64,000 bases of DNA from an uncultured Caulobacteraceae bacterium. Lineage in GTDB: Bacteria > Pseudomonadota > Alphaproteobacteria > Caulobacterales > Caulobacteraceae. The stretch spans positions 1 to 64,000 of the forward strand of contig CAIQJF010000034.1 of the NCBI GenBank assembly GCA_903872075.1, written 5' to 3'. The notes beneath the pieces were generated by a model that saw only the letters and a program-made list of their open reading frames with translations, made no database searches and was not told the DNA's origin. Positions 55,999 through 64,000 of the stretch are shown piece after piece. The position numbers were made by a program, and so were the translations under genes. Every line of letters begins with the position of its first letter. Position 1 is the first letter of the stretch.

Positions 55999-57264
55999 TC
56001 AAAGCGAAAAGGCGAAGAGTTCGCGCAGGTGCGGGTTCAGGAATTTGCCGGCGGGATCGACCCGGCGACGCACCGCGCCCCACGTTTCCGCCTGCGGATA
56101 GAGCCGCAGCACGTCAGCGCTGGTCCGGGTGTGGCGCTTGGCCCAGTGCGGGCGACCGCCATGGGCGGCGAACACCGGCTCCACGGCGGCGAACGGAGTC
56201 TTCCAGTCCATCTTCGCATACTGGTGGAAAGAGATCGAAATGCACGGCCCGGCGTGCATGGGCGAGAGCCAGATGTCGTCGCCGGCCACGGTGCGGAACT
56301 CGAAGGGGAAGATCACCGGCAGCCTGCGCCGGCGGACCTCGGCGATCGCCGCGCGCAGCGCGTCGGGCCCGGCCGCGGTGGGAATCTCATATTCCATCTC
56401 CTCGAACAGGGTGTCGCGTTCGGAGGGGAAGATCCGGTAGGCGGGCGCCGCGCGGGTCGCCGGGCTCATGGCCCGGGTCAGCAGCCGCTGCAGGGTAGGC
56501 GCCAGGAACGGAAAGGTCGCCGCCGTGTCGCTGACGACCTGCATCACCCCCGACTCCAGATCGGCGGCGGGTGGGTCGTCGCCGGCGTCCACCGGATCGA
56601 GGATCTTCATCAGCGCCCGGTCGGCATAGGGAAAGACGAAGAACTCCACGTGCCGGTGGCGGGCGGTGAGGGTGTCCCAGTCGGCCAGAATCTCGCTGAG
56701 CGGCGCCGGCCGCAGGGTCTCGCGCAGGCGATAGGCGGGGACCAGGGCGAGTTTCACCTGCTCCATCACCCCCAACATGCCCAGCCCCACCCGCGCCGCC
56801 TGGAAGAGATCGCTCTCGATGGCCGCATCGCATTCAACCCGCGTTCCGTCGGCCAGGATCAGGCGGAAGGCCAAGGCCTGGGTCGAGATCGAGCCCAGGG
56901 TGACGCCCGTGCCGTGGGTGCCGGTGGAAAGCGCCCCGGCCATGGCCTGTTTGTCGATGTCGCCCTGGTTGGCCAGAGACAGGCCGCGCTTCCAAAGCTC
57001 AGGTGTCAGGCGATGGATCGGCCAGCCGGCCGGAACCCAGGCCGAGAGGCCGTCGTCGCAGACGGTGATCTCACCCTCCATGTCGGCCAGATGAAGCAGG
57101 AGGCCGTCGGTGGCGCACAGCGGCATGAAGGAATGCCCCGCCCCGGTCACCCGCACCCGATCGGCGCCGGCGATCAGGGCCTGAAGCTCCGCGACTGTCC
57201 GCGGCCGCGCCACCGCCGACGGCGCGGCGCTGACGCTCCCCGACCAGTTCTTCCAAGCGGCCAT
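55999..57264 (-). CDS. FAD-linked aldonolactone-oxidase-type enzyme (421 aa)
   Basis: A member of the vanillyl-alcohol-oxidase superfamily, closest to D-arabinono-1,4-lactone oxidase and L-gulonolactone oxidase. The FAD-binding PP-loop is VRVTGAGHSFMPL (about residues 37-49), with His44 at the usual covalent flavin position. ALSTGTHGTG (about 113) is the second hallmark, and the C-terminal ALO domain has GRPHWAKRHTRT near 370 and ends FLNPHLRELF. ATG 57262-57264 is preceded by GAGAAGG. The stop lies 8 bases before the ATG of the D-threonine-aldolase-like gene. It probably oxidises a sugar lactone, alditol or related hydroxy compound with oxygen; a direct link to the PLP enzyme is inferred only from co-transcription. 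Confidence 0.88.
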   Translation of the reverse strand: MAAWKNWSGSVSAAPSAVARPRTVAELQALIAGADRVRVTGAGHSFMPLCATDGLLLHLADMEGEITVCDDGLSAWVPAGWPIHRLTPELWKRGLSLANQGDIDKQAMAGALSTGTHGTGVTLGSISTQALAFRLILADGTRVECDAAIESDLFQAARVGLGMLGVMEQVKLALVPAYRLRETLRPAPLSEILADWDTLTARHRHVEFFVFPYADRALMKILDPVDAGDDPPAADLESGVMQVVSDTAATFPFLAPTLQRLLTRAMSPATRAAPAYRIFPSERDTLFEEMEYEIPTAAGPDALRAAIAEVRRRRLPVIFPFEFRTVAGDDIWLSPMHAGPCISISFHQYAKMDWKTPFAAVEPVFAAHGGRPHWAKRHTRTSADVLRLYPQAETWGAVRRRVDPAGKFLNPHLRELFAFSL

Positions 57265-57460
57265 CGTCGCCTTCTCTCCACGCAACCCGGGCAGTGTCAC
57301 GCCGCGCCTTGGAATGTCGAGGCCCCGCCGCGCCTGGCCTCGCGCTTTTTGCGGATCGGAGAGGCGGCGGGCGAGCCTGTCTTGCCGACAACCGAATTTC
57401 TGCTCGGCATGGCCCCGCGCCGCCCTGGCCACAGGCCCGGTGGGCGAGCGATGATGCCCC

Positions 57461-59167
57461 ATGAGCTTAGAGGCCGCCTCCGTCAGGACCGAAGCGAACC
57501 CGCCGCGGCGCTTTGCGCCCGCGGCGTGGCGGTTCCTGCTCGGCTTCTTCCGGGGACGGGCGGGGGCTGTTGCCGTCTGCATCCTTGCCGCTCTGGGCCA
57601 ATCCCTCGCGCCGCTGCCCATGGTTCCCCTGGTGCGTCTGGCGGTCGATACGGCCATCCCGCGCGGCGACATCGGCCTGTTGCTGGCCATCGCGGCGGGG
57701 CTGGCGGTCCTGAGGCTTCTCGCGGGCGCCGCTGCGGTGGCGACCCGGAGCCGGGTGAGCGGGCTGAAAAGCCGGGTGATCCTCGAACTGCGCCGCGATC
57801 TGTTCGAAGGCCTCTACCGGCGACCGCAGATGTCTCACGTCCGGGCCGAGACCCAACCCCTGGCCGGTCATCTGGTGATCGACGCCGAGCGCGTGGACGC
57901 CCTGATCGACCAGGGTCTGGGCACGGCGCTGCCGGCGCTGTTGACCGGCCTGGCGCTGGCCGGAGCCCTTGTGGTCCTGAATGCGGGGCTGGTGCTGGTG
58001 GGTCTGGCGCTGCTGCCCCTGGTCGGCTTGACGGCGTTCGTCGCCACCCGGCGCATGGGCGCCAACTACGCCCGATATCACGACGCTCATGACGCGTTCA
58101 TGCGCGGCGTGCGGTTCGTGCTCGACAACTTCGCCCTGACCCGGGCCCGGGCCGCCGAGGGGGCGGAGGTCGCACGCCAGGCTGAAACCCTGGAGCGTCT
58201 TCGCGCCGTCGGACTTCGCCTGACGCGGGACAACAGCCTGGCCGCGCAGGCCCAGTCCGGCGTCCTGGCCCTGGTGGGCCTGGCCATTCTCATCGCCGGA
58301 GCGATCGCGGTTCAACGCCATGCGCTCAGCCTTGGCGGTCTCCTGGCCTTCCTCGCCGCCGCGGGGCTCGCCAGCAGCCAGCTCGACCGCCTGATTTCGA
58401 CCCTCCCGGCCCTGGTGGAAGGGTCCGCGGCGCTCTCGCGGCTGTGGGCTTTCACCGCCGCCACGCCGGCGCCGCCCTATTCCGGCGCTCGGGCGTCGAA
58501 CGACTGGTCCGGTCGCGTGGCCCTGGAGGATGTCACCTTCGGCTATGGCGGCGGGCCGGTGCTGCGGAACGTCTCGCTCGCGCTGGACCCCGGCGAGCGG
58601 ATCGGCCTGACCGGCGCCAACGGGGCCGGGAAGACGACGCTGTTCAACCTGATCCTCGGACTCTACCGGCCGGACGCGGGACGCCTGACGGCCGATGGCG
58701 CGGCCTATGAGGATCTCGACCTCGCCGCGCTCCGACGCCAGGTCGGAATCGTTCCCCAGGAGCCGGTGTTCTTCGACGGCTCGGTGCTGGAGAACATCGC
58801 CTATGGCGTCGCGGGCGTATCCCGCGAGTCGATTCACGATCTCGCCGAACGGATCGGCGCCTCGCCCCTGCTGGCGCGGCTCCCCGGCGGGCTCGACGCG
58901 CCGCTGGGCGAGCGGGGCCTGCGCCTCTCGGGCGGCGAGCGGCAGCTGGTGGCGATTCTGCGGGCTCTGATTGCGCGGCCCCGGCTGCTGCTGCTGGACG
59001 AGCCGACCAATCACCTGGACCCGTCCGCCATGGCCGGCGTGCTGGCGGGCCTCGGCGCCTTGTCGGAGCGACCGGGTCTGATGATCATCAGCCACGACCC
59101 GGGGGCTCTGGCGGGATTGGACGCGGTCTGGCGGCTGGAGATGGGCGCTTTGACGCGGGTGTCCTGA
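57461..59167 (+). CDS. ABC exporter, fused membrane and ATPase domains (568 aa)
   Basis: A half-size exporter likely working as a homodimer. The membrane domain (about residues 25-320) has five or six hydrophobic helices, including AGAVAVCILAALGQSLAPLP and ALVGLAILIAGAIAV. The nucleotide-binding domain (about 350-565) has Walker A GANGAGKTT, signature LSGGERQ, Walker B LLLLDEPTNHLD and switch-region His in ISHDPG. DEPTNHLD is more typical of soluble ABC-F or non-exporter ATPases than of classic exporters, where DEATSALD is usual. The ATG at 57461 opens the gene, divergent from the flavoenzyme gene. The substrate is not predictable; it does not specifically resemble the glucan exporter NdvA. 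Confidence 0.87.
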   Translation: MSLEAASVRTEANPPRRFAPAAWRFLLGFFRGRAGAVAVCILAALGQSLAPLPMVPLVRLAVDTAIPRGDIGLLLAIAAGLAVLRLLAGAAAVATRSRVSGLKSRVILELRRDLFEGLYRRPQMSHVRAETQPLAGHLVIDAERVDALIDQGLGTALPALLTGLALAGALVVLNAGLVLVGLALLPLVGLTAFVATRRMGANYARYHDAHDAFMRGVRFVLDNFALTRARAAEGAEVARQAETLERLRAVGLRLTRDNSLAAQAQSGVLALVGLAILIAGAIAVQRHALSLGGLLAFLAAAGLASSQLDRLISTLPALVEGSAALSRLWAFTAATPAPPYSGARASNDWSGRVALEDVTFGYGGGPVLRNVSLALDPGERIGLTGANGAGKTTLFNLILGLYRPDAGRLTADGAAYEDLDLAALRRQVGIVPQEPVFFDGSVLENIAYGVAGVSRESIHDLAERIGASPLLARLPGGLDAPLGERGLRLSGGERQLVAILRALIARPRLLLLDEPTNHLDPSAMAGVLAGLGALSERPGLMIISHDPGALAGLDAVWRLEMGALTRVS

Positions 59168-59185
59168 AGGGCTGCCAAGTCGCCA

Positions 59186-59203
59186 GGATTGGCCTAGATT
59201 GGC
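59186..59203 (+). repeat. Tandem GATTGGCC repeat before the amidase gene
   Basis: GATTGGCC occurs at 59186-59193 and 59196-59203, 10 bp apart (one helical turn), 22 bases before the amidase ATG. It could be an activator or repressor site; there is no other evidence. Confidence 0.25.
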
Positions 59204-59224
59204 CATCTACAGCGGGGAACGCCG

Positions 59225-60655
59225 ATGACCATTGCGGACTATTCGGAATACGACGGCCTGGGACTGGCCGATCTTGTGACGCGGCGGCAGGTCAGCCCGT
59301 CGGAACTGATTGAGGCGGCGATCGAACGCACCGAACGCCACAACGGAACGCTCAACGCCGTCGTCCATAAGGCCTATGACGAGGCGCGGGCGACTGCCGC
59401 CGGGCCGCTGGCCGACGGGCCTTTCCGGGGCGTGCCGTTCCTGATCAAGGATCTCGGCGTGTCGGTGGCCGGCTGGCCGAAGACCCATGGCAGCCGATTC
59501 GCCCGCGACGTGGTCGATCCCGAGGACAGCGGCCTGGTCAAACGCTACCGCGAGAGCGGAGCGGTGTTCCTGGGCAAGACCAACACCCCCGAGTACGGCA
59601 TCACCGGCACCACGGAGTCGGGCTTTCTCGGGCCCTGCCGCAACCCCTGGAACCCCGGCCATATCGCCGGCGGCTCGTCCGGCGGATCGGCCAGCGCCGT
59701 GGCCGCCGGCATCGTGCCCATGGCCCACGCCAGCGACGGCCTGGGCTCGATCCGCATCCCCGCCGCCTGCTGCGGCCTGGTGGGGTTGAAGGTCACCCGC
59801 GACCGCAACCCGAACCTGCCCGACGGCTATGACTATGCCTACGGCCTGGTGGTCGACCACGTGGTCAGCCGCACGGTGCGCGACAGCGCCGCCATGCTCG
59901 ACGTCACCGGGCGGCCAGAGCCCGGCTCGCCCTATCCGGCGCCGCCGAAGGCCGGGCCCTATCTGGACGACGTCGGCCGCTCGCCCGGCCGGTTGAAGAT
60001 CGCCTGGTCGGCCGAGACTCCCAGCGGCCGGCCCATCGATCCGGAGGTGGAGGCCGCCCTGCGCGCAACCGCAGAAACCCTCGCCGCGCTTGGCCACGAC
60101 GTCGTGGAGAAGGGGCTCGGCATCGACTACCGCGCCATGTACGCGGCCATGGGGCCGATCAGCGGCGCCAACTTCGCCGCCGGCATGAAGCGGCTGATCG
60201 AGCGGGTGGGCCGCGAGCCCGATCCCGACGAACTGGAGCCCCTGACCTGGGCTTCCCTCAAGGGCGGGCGCAAGGTCACCGGCGAACAGGCGCTGTGGGG
60301 CCTGCAGCAACTGCGCATGATCAACCGTCAGACCCTGGGCTTCTTCGAGGCCTTCGATGTCTATCTGACCCCGGTCATGGGAACCCCGCCGCCGCCGATC
60401 GGCTATATCGATCCAGTCACCCTGGCCCCGCGCGAGGTCAATCGCCGCCAGGGGGAGGTTTTCCCCTACACCCCGCCGTTCAACGCTAGCGGCCAGCCGT
60501 CGCTGTCCTTGCCGCTGTGCGTCAGCGCCTCCGGCCTGCCGATCGGGATGATGTTCACGGCCCGCTACGCCGACGAAGCGACCCTGTTCCGCCTAGCGGG
60601 CCAGCTGGAAAAGGAAATGCCGTGGAAGGACCGCCGGCCGGCGGTCTGGGGGTGA
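59225..60655 (+). CDS. Amidase-signature-family amidase (476 aa)
   Basis: Hydrolyses an amide or related bond using the Ser-cisSer-Lys triad: Lys75 (FLIKDLG), cis-Ser151 in [15 protein letters not shown], and nucleophile Ser175 in [17 protein letters not shown]. The distances (76 and 24 residues) match amidase-signature enzymes such as FAAH. The rest of the domain has the usual helices, and [15 protein letters not shown] and [12 protein letters not shown] are conserved near the C-terminus. There is no signal peptide or membrane segment. It is followed almost at once by the acyl-CoA ligase gene, suggesting that an acid released from an amide is activated to its CoA ester; this is inference. 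Confidence 0.92.
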   Translation: MTIADYSEYDGLGLADLVTRRQVSPSELIEAAIERTERHNGTLNAVVHKAYDEARATAAGPLADGPFRGVPFLIKDLGVSVAGWPKTHGSRFARDVVDPEDSGLVKRYRESGAVFLGKTNTPEYGITGTTESGFLGPCRNPWNPGHIAGGSSGGSASAVAAGIVPMAHASDGLGSIRIPAACCGLVGLKVTRDRNPNLPDGYDYAYGLVVDHVVSRTVRDSAAMLDVTGRPEPGSPYPAPPKAGPYLDDVGRSPGRLKIAWSAETPSGRPIDPEVEAALRATAETLAALGHDVVEKGLGIDYRAMYAAMGPISGANFAAGMKRLIERVGREPDPDELEPLTWASLKGGRKVTGEQALWGLQQLRMINRQTLGFFEAFDVYLTPVMGTPPPPIGYIDPVTLAPREVNRRQGEVFPYTPPFNASGQPSLSLPLCVSASGLPIGMMFTARYADEATLFRLAGQLEKEMPWKDRRPAVWG

Positions 60656-60678
60656 GCGGCGCGGGCGAGGAGACGGGC

Positions 60679-62379
60679 GTGTCGATGGAGCTGAGTCTGG
60701 TTCGCGGAGCGGATAGCCCGCCCCTGATGGAAGAAACCCTGGGCCAGGCGCTGGACCTGGCGGCGGAACGCTGGGGCGGGGATCTGGCCGTCATCTCGCC
60801 GCCGCAGAACCTGCGTTGGACCTTCGCCGAACTGCGCGACTGCTCGGACGCCCTGGCGGCGGGACTGCTCGCTCTAGGCCTGGAACCGGGCGACCGTATC
60901 GGCATCTGGTCGCCCAACTGCGCCGAATGGACCCTGACCCAGTTCGCCGCCGCCCGGGCGGGCCTGATCCTGGTGACCATCAACCCCGCCTACCGACGCT
61001 CCGAGGTCGCCTATACGCTCAACAAGGTGGGCATCCGCGCTCTGGTCTCGGCCGAGATGTTCAAGACCAGCGACTATCTGGGCATGATCGAGGATCTGGA
61101 GCCCGGCGTGGTGTCGTCGACGCCCGGGAATCTGACGTCCGAGATCTTCCCGACCCTGACGGTGCTGATCAAGATCGGCGGCGCGCCGCGGGCCGGTTGG
61201 CTGGATTTCGCCGACGTCGCGGAGCGCGGTCCGGCTGTCGATCCCGCCGCCCTGGGCCGCGTGGCCGAGGTGGGCCGGACCCTGAGCAACCGTGACGCCA
61301 TCAACATCCAGTTCACCAGCGGCACGACCGGCTCGCCCAAGGGCGCGACCCTGTCGCACCGGAACATCCTCAACAACGGCCTGTTCGTGGGCCGGGCCAT
61401 GGGCCTCAAGGCCGGCGATCGGCTGTGCCTGCCGGTGCCGCTCTACCACTGCTTCGGCATGGTGATGGGCAATCTGGCCTGTCTCACCCACGGCGCGGCC
61501 ATGGTCTATCCGGCCCCGGTGTTCGACGCCGAGGCCACACTCCGCACCATCGAGGCCGAGCGGTGTCACGGCTTGTACGGCGTGCCGACGATGTTCATCG
61601 CCATGCTGGGGCATCCGGACTTCGATCGTTTCGATGTGTCGTCGCTGCGCACCGGCTGCATGGCCGGTTCCCCTTGTCCCGTAGAGGTGATGAAGGCCGT
61701 GATCGGACGTCTGCACATGCCCGACGTGACGATCGCCTACGGCATGACGGAAACCAGTCCGGTCAGCTTCCAGACGGCCCTGGACGATCCGCTGGAGCGG
61801 CGGGTCGGCACCATCGGTCGGGTGCAGCCGCACCTGGAGGTTAAGATCGTCGATGAGACCGGCGCCATCACCCCGCGCGGCGTGGCCGGCGAGGTGTGCA
61901 CCCGCGGCTATTCGGTGATGATCGGCTATTGGGACGACCCTGAGAAGACCGCTGAATCGCTCGACGCCGAGGGCTGGATGCACACGGGCGACCTGGGCGT
62001 CATCGATGACGAGGGCTACGGCAACATCGTCGGGCGCATCAAAGACATGGTCATCCGCGGCGGCGAGAACCTGTTCCCCCGCGAGATCGAGGAATTCCTC
62101 TACAGGCATCCCAAGATCGCCGATGTCCAGGTGGTGGGGGTTCCCGACAAGCGCTTCGGCGAGGAACTTTGCGCCTGGATTCGCACCCATCCGGGCGAGA
62201 TCCTGGACGAAGCCGAGGTCCGGGCCTTCTGCGACGGCCAGATCGCCCATCACAAGATTCCCCGCTATGTGCGGGTTGTGGATGAATTCCCCATGACCGT
62301 CACCGGCAAGGTGCAGAAGTTTCTGATACGCGAGACGATGATCACGGAGCTTGGTCTTACCATCGAGAAAACAGCGTGA
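60679..62379 (+). CDS. Long-chain fatty-acid-CoA ligase-type synthetase (566 aa)
   Basis: An AMP-forming acyl-CoA ligase. The P-loop reads [16 protein letters not shown], followed by [13 protein letters not shown]-type segments (PVPLYHCFG), AYGMTETSP, the aspartate in [36 protein letters not shown] and the final lysine in [10 protein letters not shown]. All conserved core motifs of the fatty-acyl-CoA synthase/FadD-like family are intact, and the length is typical. I start at GTG 60679 because GAGGAG ends 6 bases upstream. A GTG at 60652 overlapping the amidase stop (GTGA) and an ATG at 60685 are alternatives. It is probably co-transcribed with the amidase. Confidence 0.9.
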   Translation: MSMELSLVRGADSPPLMEETLGQALDLAAERWGGDLAVISPPQNLRWTFAELRDCSDALAAGLLALGLEPGDRIGIWSPNCAEWTLTQFAAARAGLILVTINPAYRRSEVAYTLNKVGIRALVSAEMFKTSDYLGMIEDLEPGVVSSTPGNLTSEIFPTLTVLIKIGGAPRAGWLDFADVAERGPAVDPAALGRVAEVGRTLSNRDAINIQFTSGTTGSPKGATLSHRNILNNGLFVGRAMGLKAGDRLCLPVPLYHCFGMVMGNLACLTHGAAMVYPAPVFDAEATLRTIEAERCHGLYGVPTMFIAMLGHPDFDRFDVSSLRTGCMAGSPCPVEVMKAVIGRLHMPDVTIAYGMTETSPVSFQTALDDPLERRVGTIGRVQPHLEVKIVDETGAITPRGVAGEVCTRGYSVMIGYWDDPEKTAESLDAEGWMHTGDLGVIDDEGYGNIVGRIKDMVIRGGENLFPREIEEFLYRHPKIADVQVVGVPDKRFGEELCAWIRTHPGEILDEAEVRAFCDGQIAHHKIPRYVRVVDEFPMTVTGKVQKFLIRETMITELGLTIEKTA

Positions 62380-62416
62380 GACAGCCCCCTGTCATTGGCG
62401 AGGCGGCGACCTGACG

Positions 62417-64000
62417 ATGGACGCCACGGCCTACAACCGCTCCAGTCGTATCCAGGCGCGCTTCACCGGCTTCATGCTGGTGGTCGGTTGCGTGCTGCTG
62501 GCGATGGTGTCGCTCAACTCGGATGGCGGGCAGACCCTGACGACGGTGAAAATGCTGTTCACCGTGGGCACCTTTCTGACGGGTGTAGGTTTGGCGGCGG
62601 CGGTCTGGAGTCGTCAATGGCTGCTCTATCTTGTCAGCATCGGACTGATCGCCGTCGGCCTGGCGGCGATAGCTTTGCTCCTGATCTTCCCCGACCCCGC
62701 CGCTGATCCATTCCTAATGCAGGCCGGGCTCTGGCAGGGCGGCCCGGTGCCGCTCTCGGCCGGCTGGGCGCGCCTGGCGATGGCCGGCGTGACCATCTTC
62801 ACGGGCCTGGCGATGCCCTTCGCCTGCTCTCGCCGCAATATGGTCGCGCTTGCCTCGCTGACCTTTGTCCGTATCAGCCTTTGGGTCGGGACATTCTGGC
62901 AACTGGCCTATGTGGTGCTCGGCGGTCGCTTCGATCGTCTGTTCGAGCACTCGGCCGGCGTAATCCAGCTGGTCCTGGTTCTGGTCTGGGCCGGCTCGTG
63001 GGCTTTCCTGCTGCGGGGGGAACGCCGTTGGCTGCGCACCCTCACCGAGGCCGACCGCAGCGTTTCCCTGGCACGCCTCATCATTCCCATGTCGCTGGTT
63101 CCGGTGGTCGGGGCCTATGTCACCGTGTTCGGGGCCGGCGTCGGGGGCTTCGCGCAAAGCGTCGGGCCTCTGCTGAACGTGGAGATAAGTTCCGTCGCCC
63201 TGCTGGTGGTCAGTTCCGCCGCCTTGCGGGAGTTGTGGCGGGAGCGCCGCCAGCGCGAGAGACTGGCCAATGCCTTGGAACGCTCGCCGGTCGTCGTCCA
63301 TTCGGAGGAGGGGCTGATCGAATATTGGCCGCAAGGCTGCGAGGCCCTGTACGAATACTCGGCGCAGGAGGCTGTGGGACGGCGTGGTCTTGAACTGCTG
63401 AAGACCGAGTACCCGATTCCGATTCCCGAAATCGAGTCGGCGCTGCGACGAACAGGCGAGTGGGCCGGCGATATCCGCCAGGTCACCAAGAGCGGTCGCC
63501 GGCTGTGGATCGCCACGCGCATCGTCGTCGAAGCGCCTGGCGGCGAGCAGGAGCTCAAGCTGGTCGAGACCCTCACTGACATCACCGACCTGAAGCTTGC
63601 CGACGCGGCTCTGCGCGAGACCACCGACAGCCTCTCCCAGGCCGTGGCGACGTATGAGCTGGGAATCGTCGATTATGACGGCGCCACCGGCCGGACCAGC
63701 TTCTCCAGCGAATTCGAACGAATCATCGGCGTGGCGCCCGGGGCGCTGGGGAGCGACCAAGAAGAGGCCTGGAAGCTCTTCCTCGCCGAAGAGGAATACG
63801 GGCGCATGATGGATTGGGTCCGGGAGGATATCGCCAGGCAGGCCACGCGCCGGACGCTGACGATGAAGGCGCGGCGCTCGGACGGACAGGTGCGGGACCT
63901 GCAGGGGATGCTGCGTTACCGGTTTTCCGACGACGGAAAGCTGCTGCGCATGGTGGGCATCTATATGGACGTCACCGACCAAATTCGGGACCGGGCCGAG
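62417..64000 (+). CDS. Membrane-bound double-PAS sensor protein (partial, 3' end outside window)
   Basis: The frame is open from ATG 62417 to the window end (528 codons visible). The first 270 residues hold about eight hydrophobic helices (LLYLVSIGLIAVGLAAIAL and VIQLVLVLVWAGSWAFLL are typical), an integral membrane sensing module I cannot assign to a named MHYT, MASE or 7TMR type. The first PAS domain (about 285-395) ends TDITDLKLADAAL. The second (about 409-525) contains GIVDYDGATGRTSFSSEFERI and ends YMDVTDQIRD, so it is complete. The output domain, histidine kinase or GGDEF/EAL, lies beyond the window. It is preceded by the ligase gene on the same strand with a 37-base gap and only a weak ribosome site. 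Confidence 0.85.
   Translation, partial: MDATAYNRSSRIQARFTGFMLVVGCVLLAMVSLNSDGGQTLTTVKMLFTVGTFLTGVGLAAAVWSRQWLLYLVSIGLIAVGLAAIALLLIFPDPAADPFLMQAGLWQGGPVPLSAGWARLAMAGVTIFTGLAMPFACSRRNMVALASLTFVRISLWVGTFWQLAYVVLGGRFDRLFEHSAGVIQLVLVLVWAGSWAFLLRGERRWLRTLTEADRSVSLARLIIPMSLVPVVGAYVTVFGAGVGGFAQSVGPLLNVEISSVALLVVSSAALRELWRERRQRERLANALERSPVVVHSEEGLIEYWPQGCEALYEYSAQEAVGRRGLELLKTEYPIPIPEIESALRRTGEWAGDIRQVTKSGRRLWIATRIVVEAPGGEQELKLVETLTDITDLKLADAALRETTDSLSQAVATYELGIVDYDGATGRTSFSSEFERIIGVAPGALGSDQEEAWKLFLAEEEYGRMMDWVREDIARQATRRTLTMKARRSDGQVRDLQGMLRYRFSDDGKLLRMVGIYMDVTDQIRDRAE

Noticed and set aside
57461-59167. Assignment of this ABC exporter as the glucan exporter NdvA
   Set aside because: Length is similar but no NdvA-specific feature is seen, and it is 20 kb from the synthase gene.

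Overview
The window is a high-GC stretch of chromosome from an alphaproteobacterium, most likely a member of the Caulobacterales (Phenylobacterium/Caulobacter-like). The signs are codons strongly biased to G/C at the third position, frequent TTG and GTG starts, many 4-base start/stop overlaps, one near-perfect Caulobacter-type housekeeping promoter (TTGACG...GCTAAATC, 6219-6249), and a gene set rich in acyl-CoA ligases, serine hydrolases, SDRs and flavin enzymes. This genus-level placement is an inference; no rRNA or tRNA gene is present. I see about 48 protein genes, no CRISPR array, no prophage and no intact insertion sequence.

Layout. 0-1.3 kb: a minus-strand operon of two DUF2239 paralogues around a GIY-YIG-like protein, with duplicated AT-rich operator-like repeats upstream. 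1.5-9 kb: catabolic and lipid-type genes (luciferase-like oxidoreductase plus alpha/beta hydrolase, Tat-exported beta-lactamase-like hydrolase, PEPxxWA-CTERM protein, acyl-CoA ligase, SDR). 9-11 kb: LemA and two TPM-domain proteins. 11-19.9 kb: a heterodimeric ABC exporter, a GST, an ABC-2 export pair, an exported cyclophilin, a family VIII esterase-like protein and a small lipoprotein. 20-28.5 kb: central nitrogen metabolism (gltB, gltD, a pentapeptide-repeat protein resembling Qnr, L-serine dehydratase). 28.7-37.4 kb: a giant cyclic beta-1,2-glucan synthase (ndvB type) preceded by a possible 50-codon coupled ORF. 37.5-40.3 kb: a Rieske oxygenase overlapping a PYROXD2/CrtI-like oxidoreductase. 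40.5-48.7 kb: a FecR/DUF6600 protein and a six-gene operon (DUF4129, DUF4350, MoxR ATPase, DUF58, SpoIIM, RDD) in which every junction is a 4-base overlap.

48.7-52.1 kb is the accessory part: a 42% GC two-helix membrane protein gene and a truncated REP-associated tyrosine transposase, bounded by three copies of a 16-17 bp repeat, followed by a VapBC-type pair, an unrecognised coiled-coil protein with a probable leaderless promoter, and a RelB/ParE-type pair. 52-62.4 kb returns to metabolic genes (polytopic membrane protein, Baeyer-Villiger-type monooxygenase, D-threonine-aldolase-like enzyme overlapping an aldonolactone-oxidase-like flavoenzyme, ABC exporter, amidase and acyl-CoA ligase). 62.4-64 kb holds the start of a membrane-anchored double-PAS sensor that runs off the end.

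The most noteworthy observations are the DUF2239/GIY-YIG operon with its duplicated operator, the repeat-bounded RAYT remnant with low-GC cargo, the complementary asymmetric ATP sites in the ABC pair, the terminator whose T-tract runs into the next promoter's -35 box, and the fully overlapped MoxR-type operon. Nothing in the window is convincingly a complete undescribed defence system; the first of these is the best candidate for unstudied biology.
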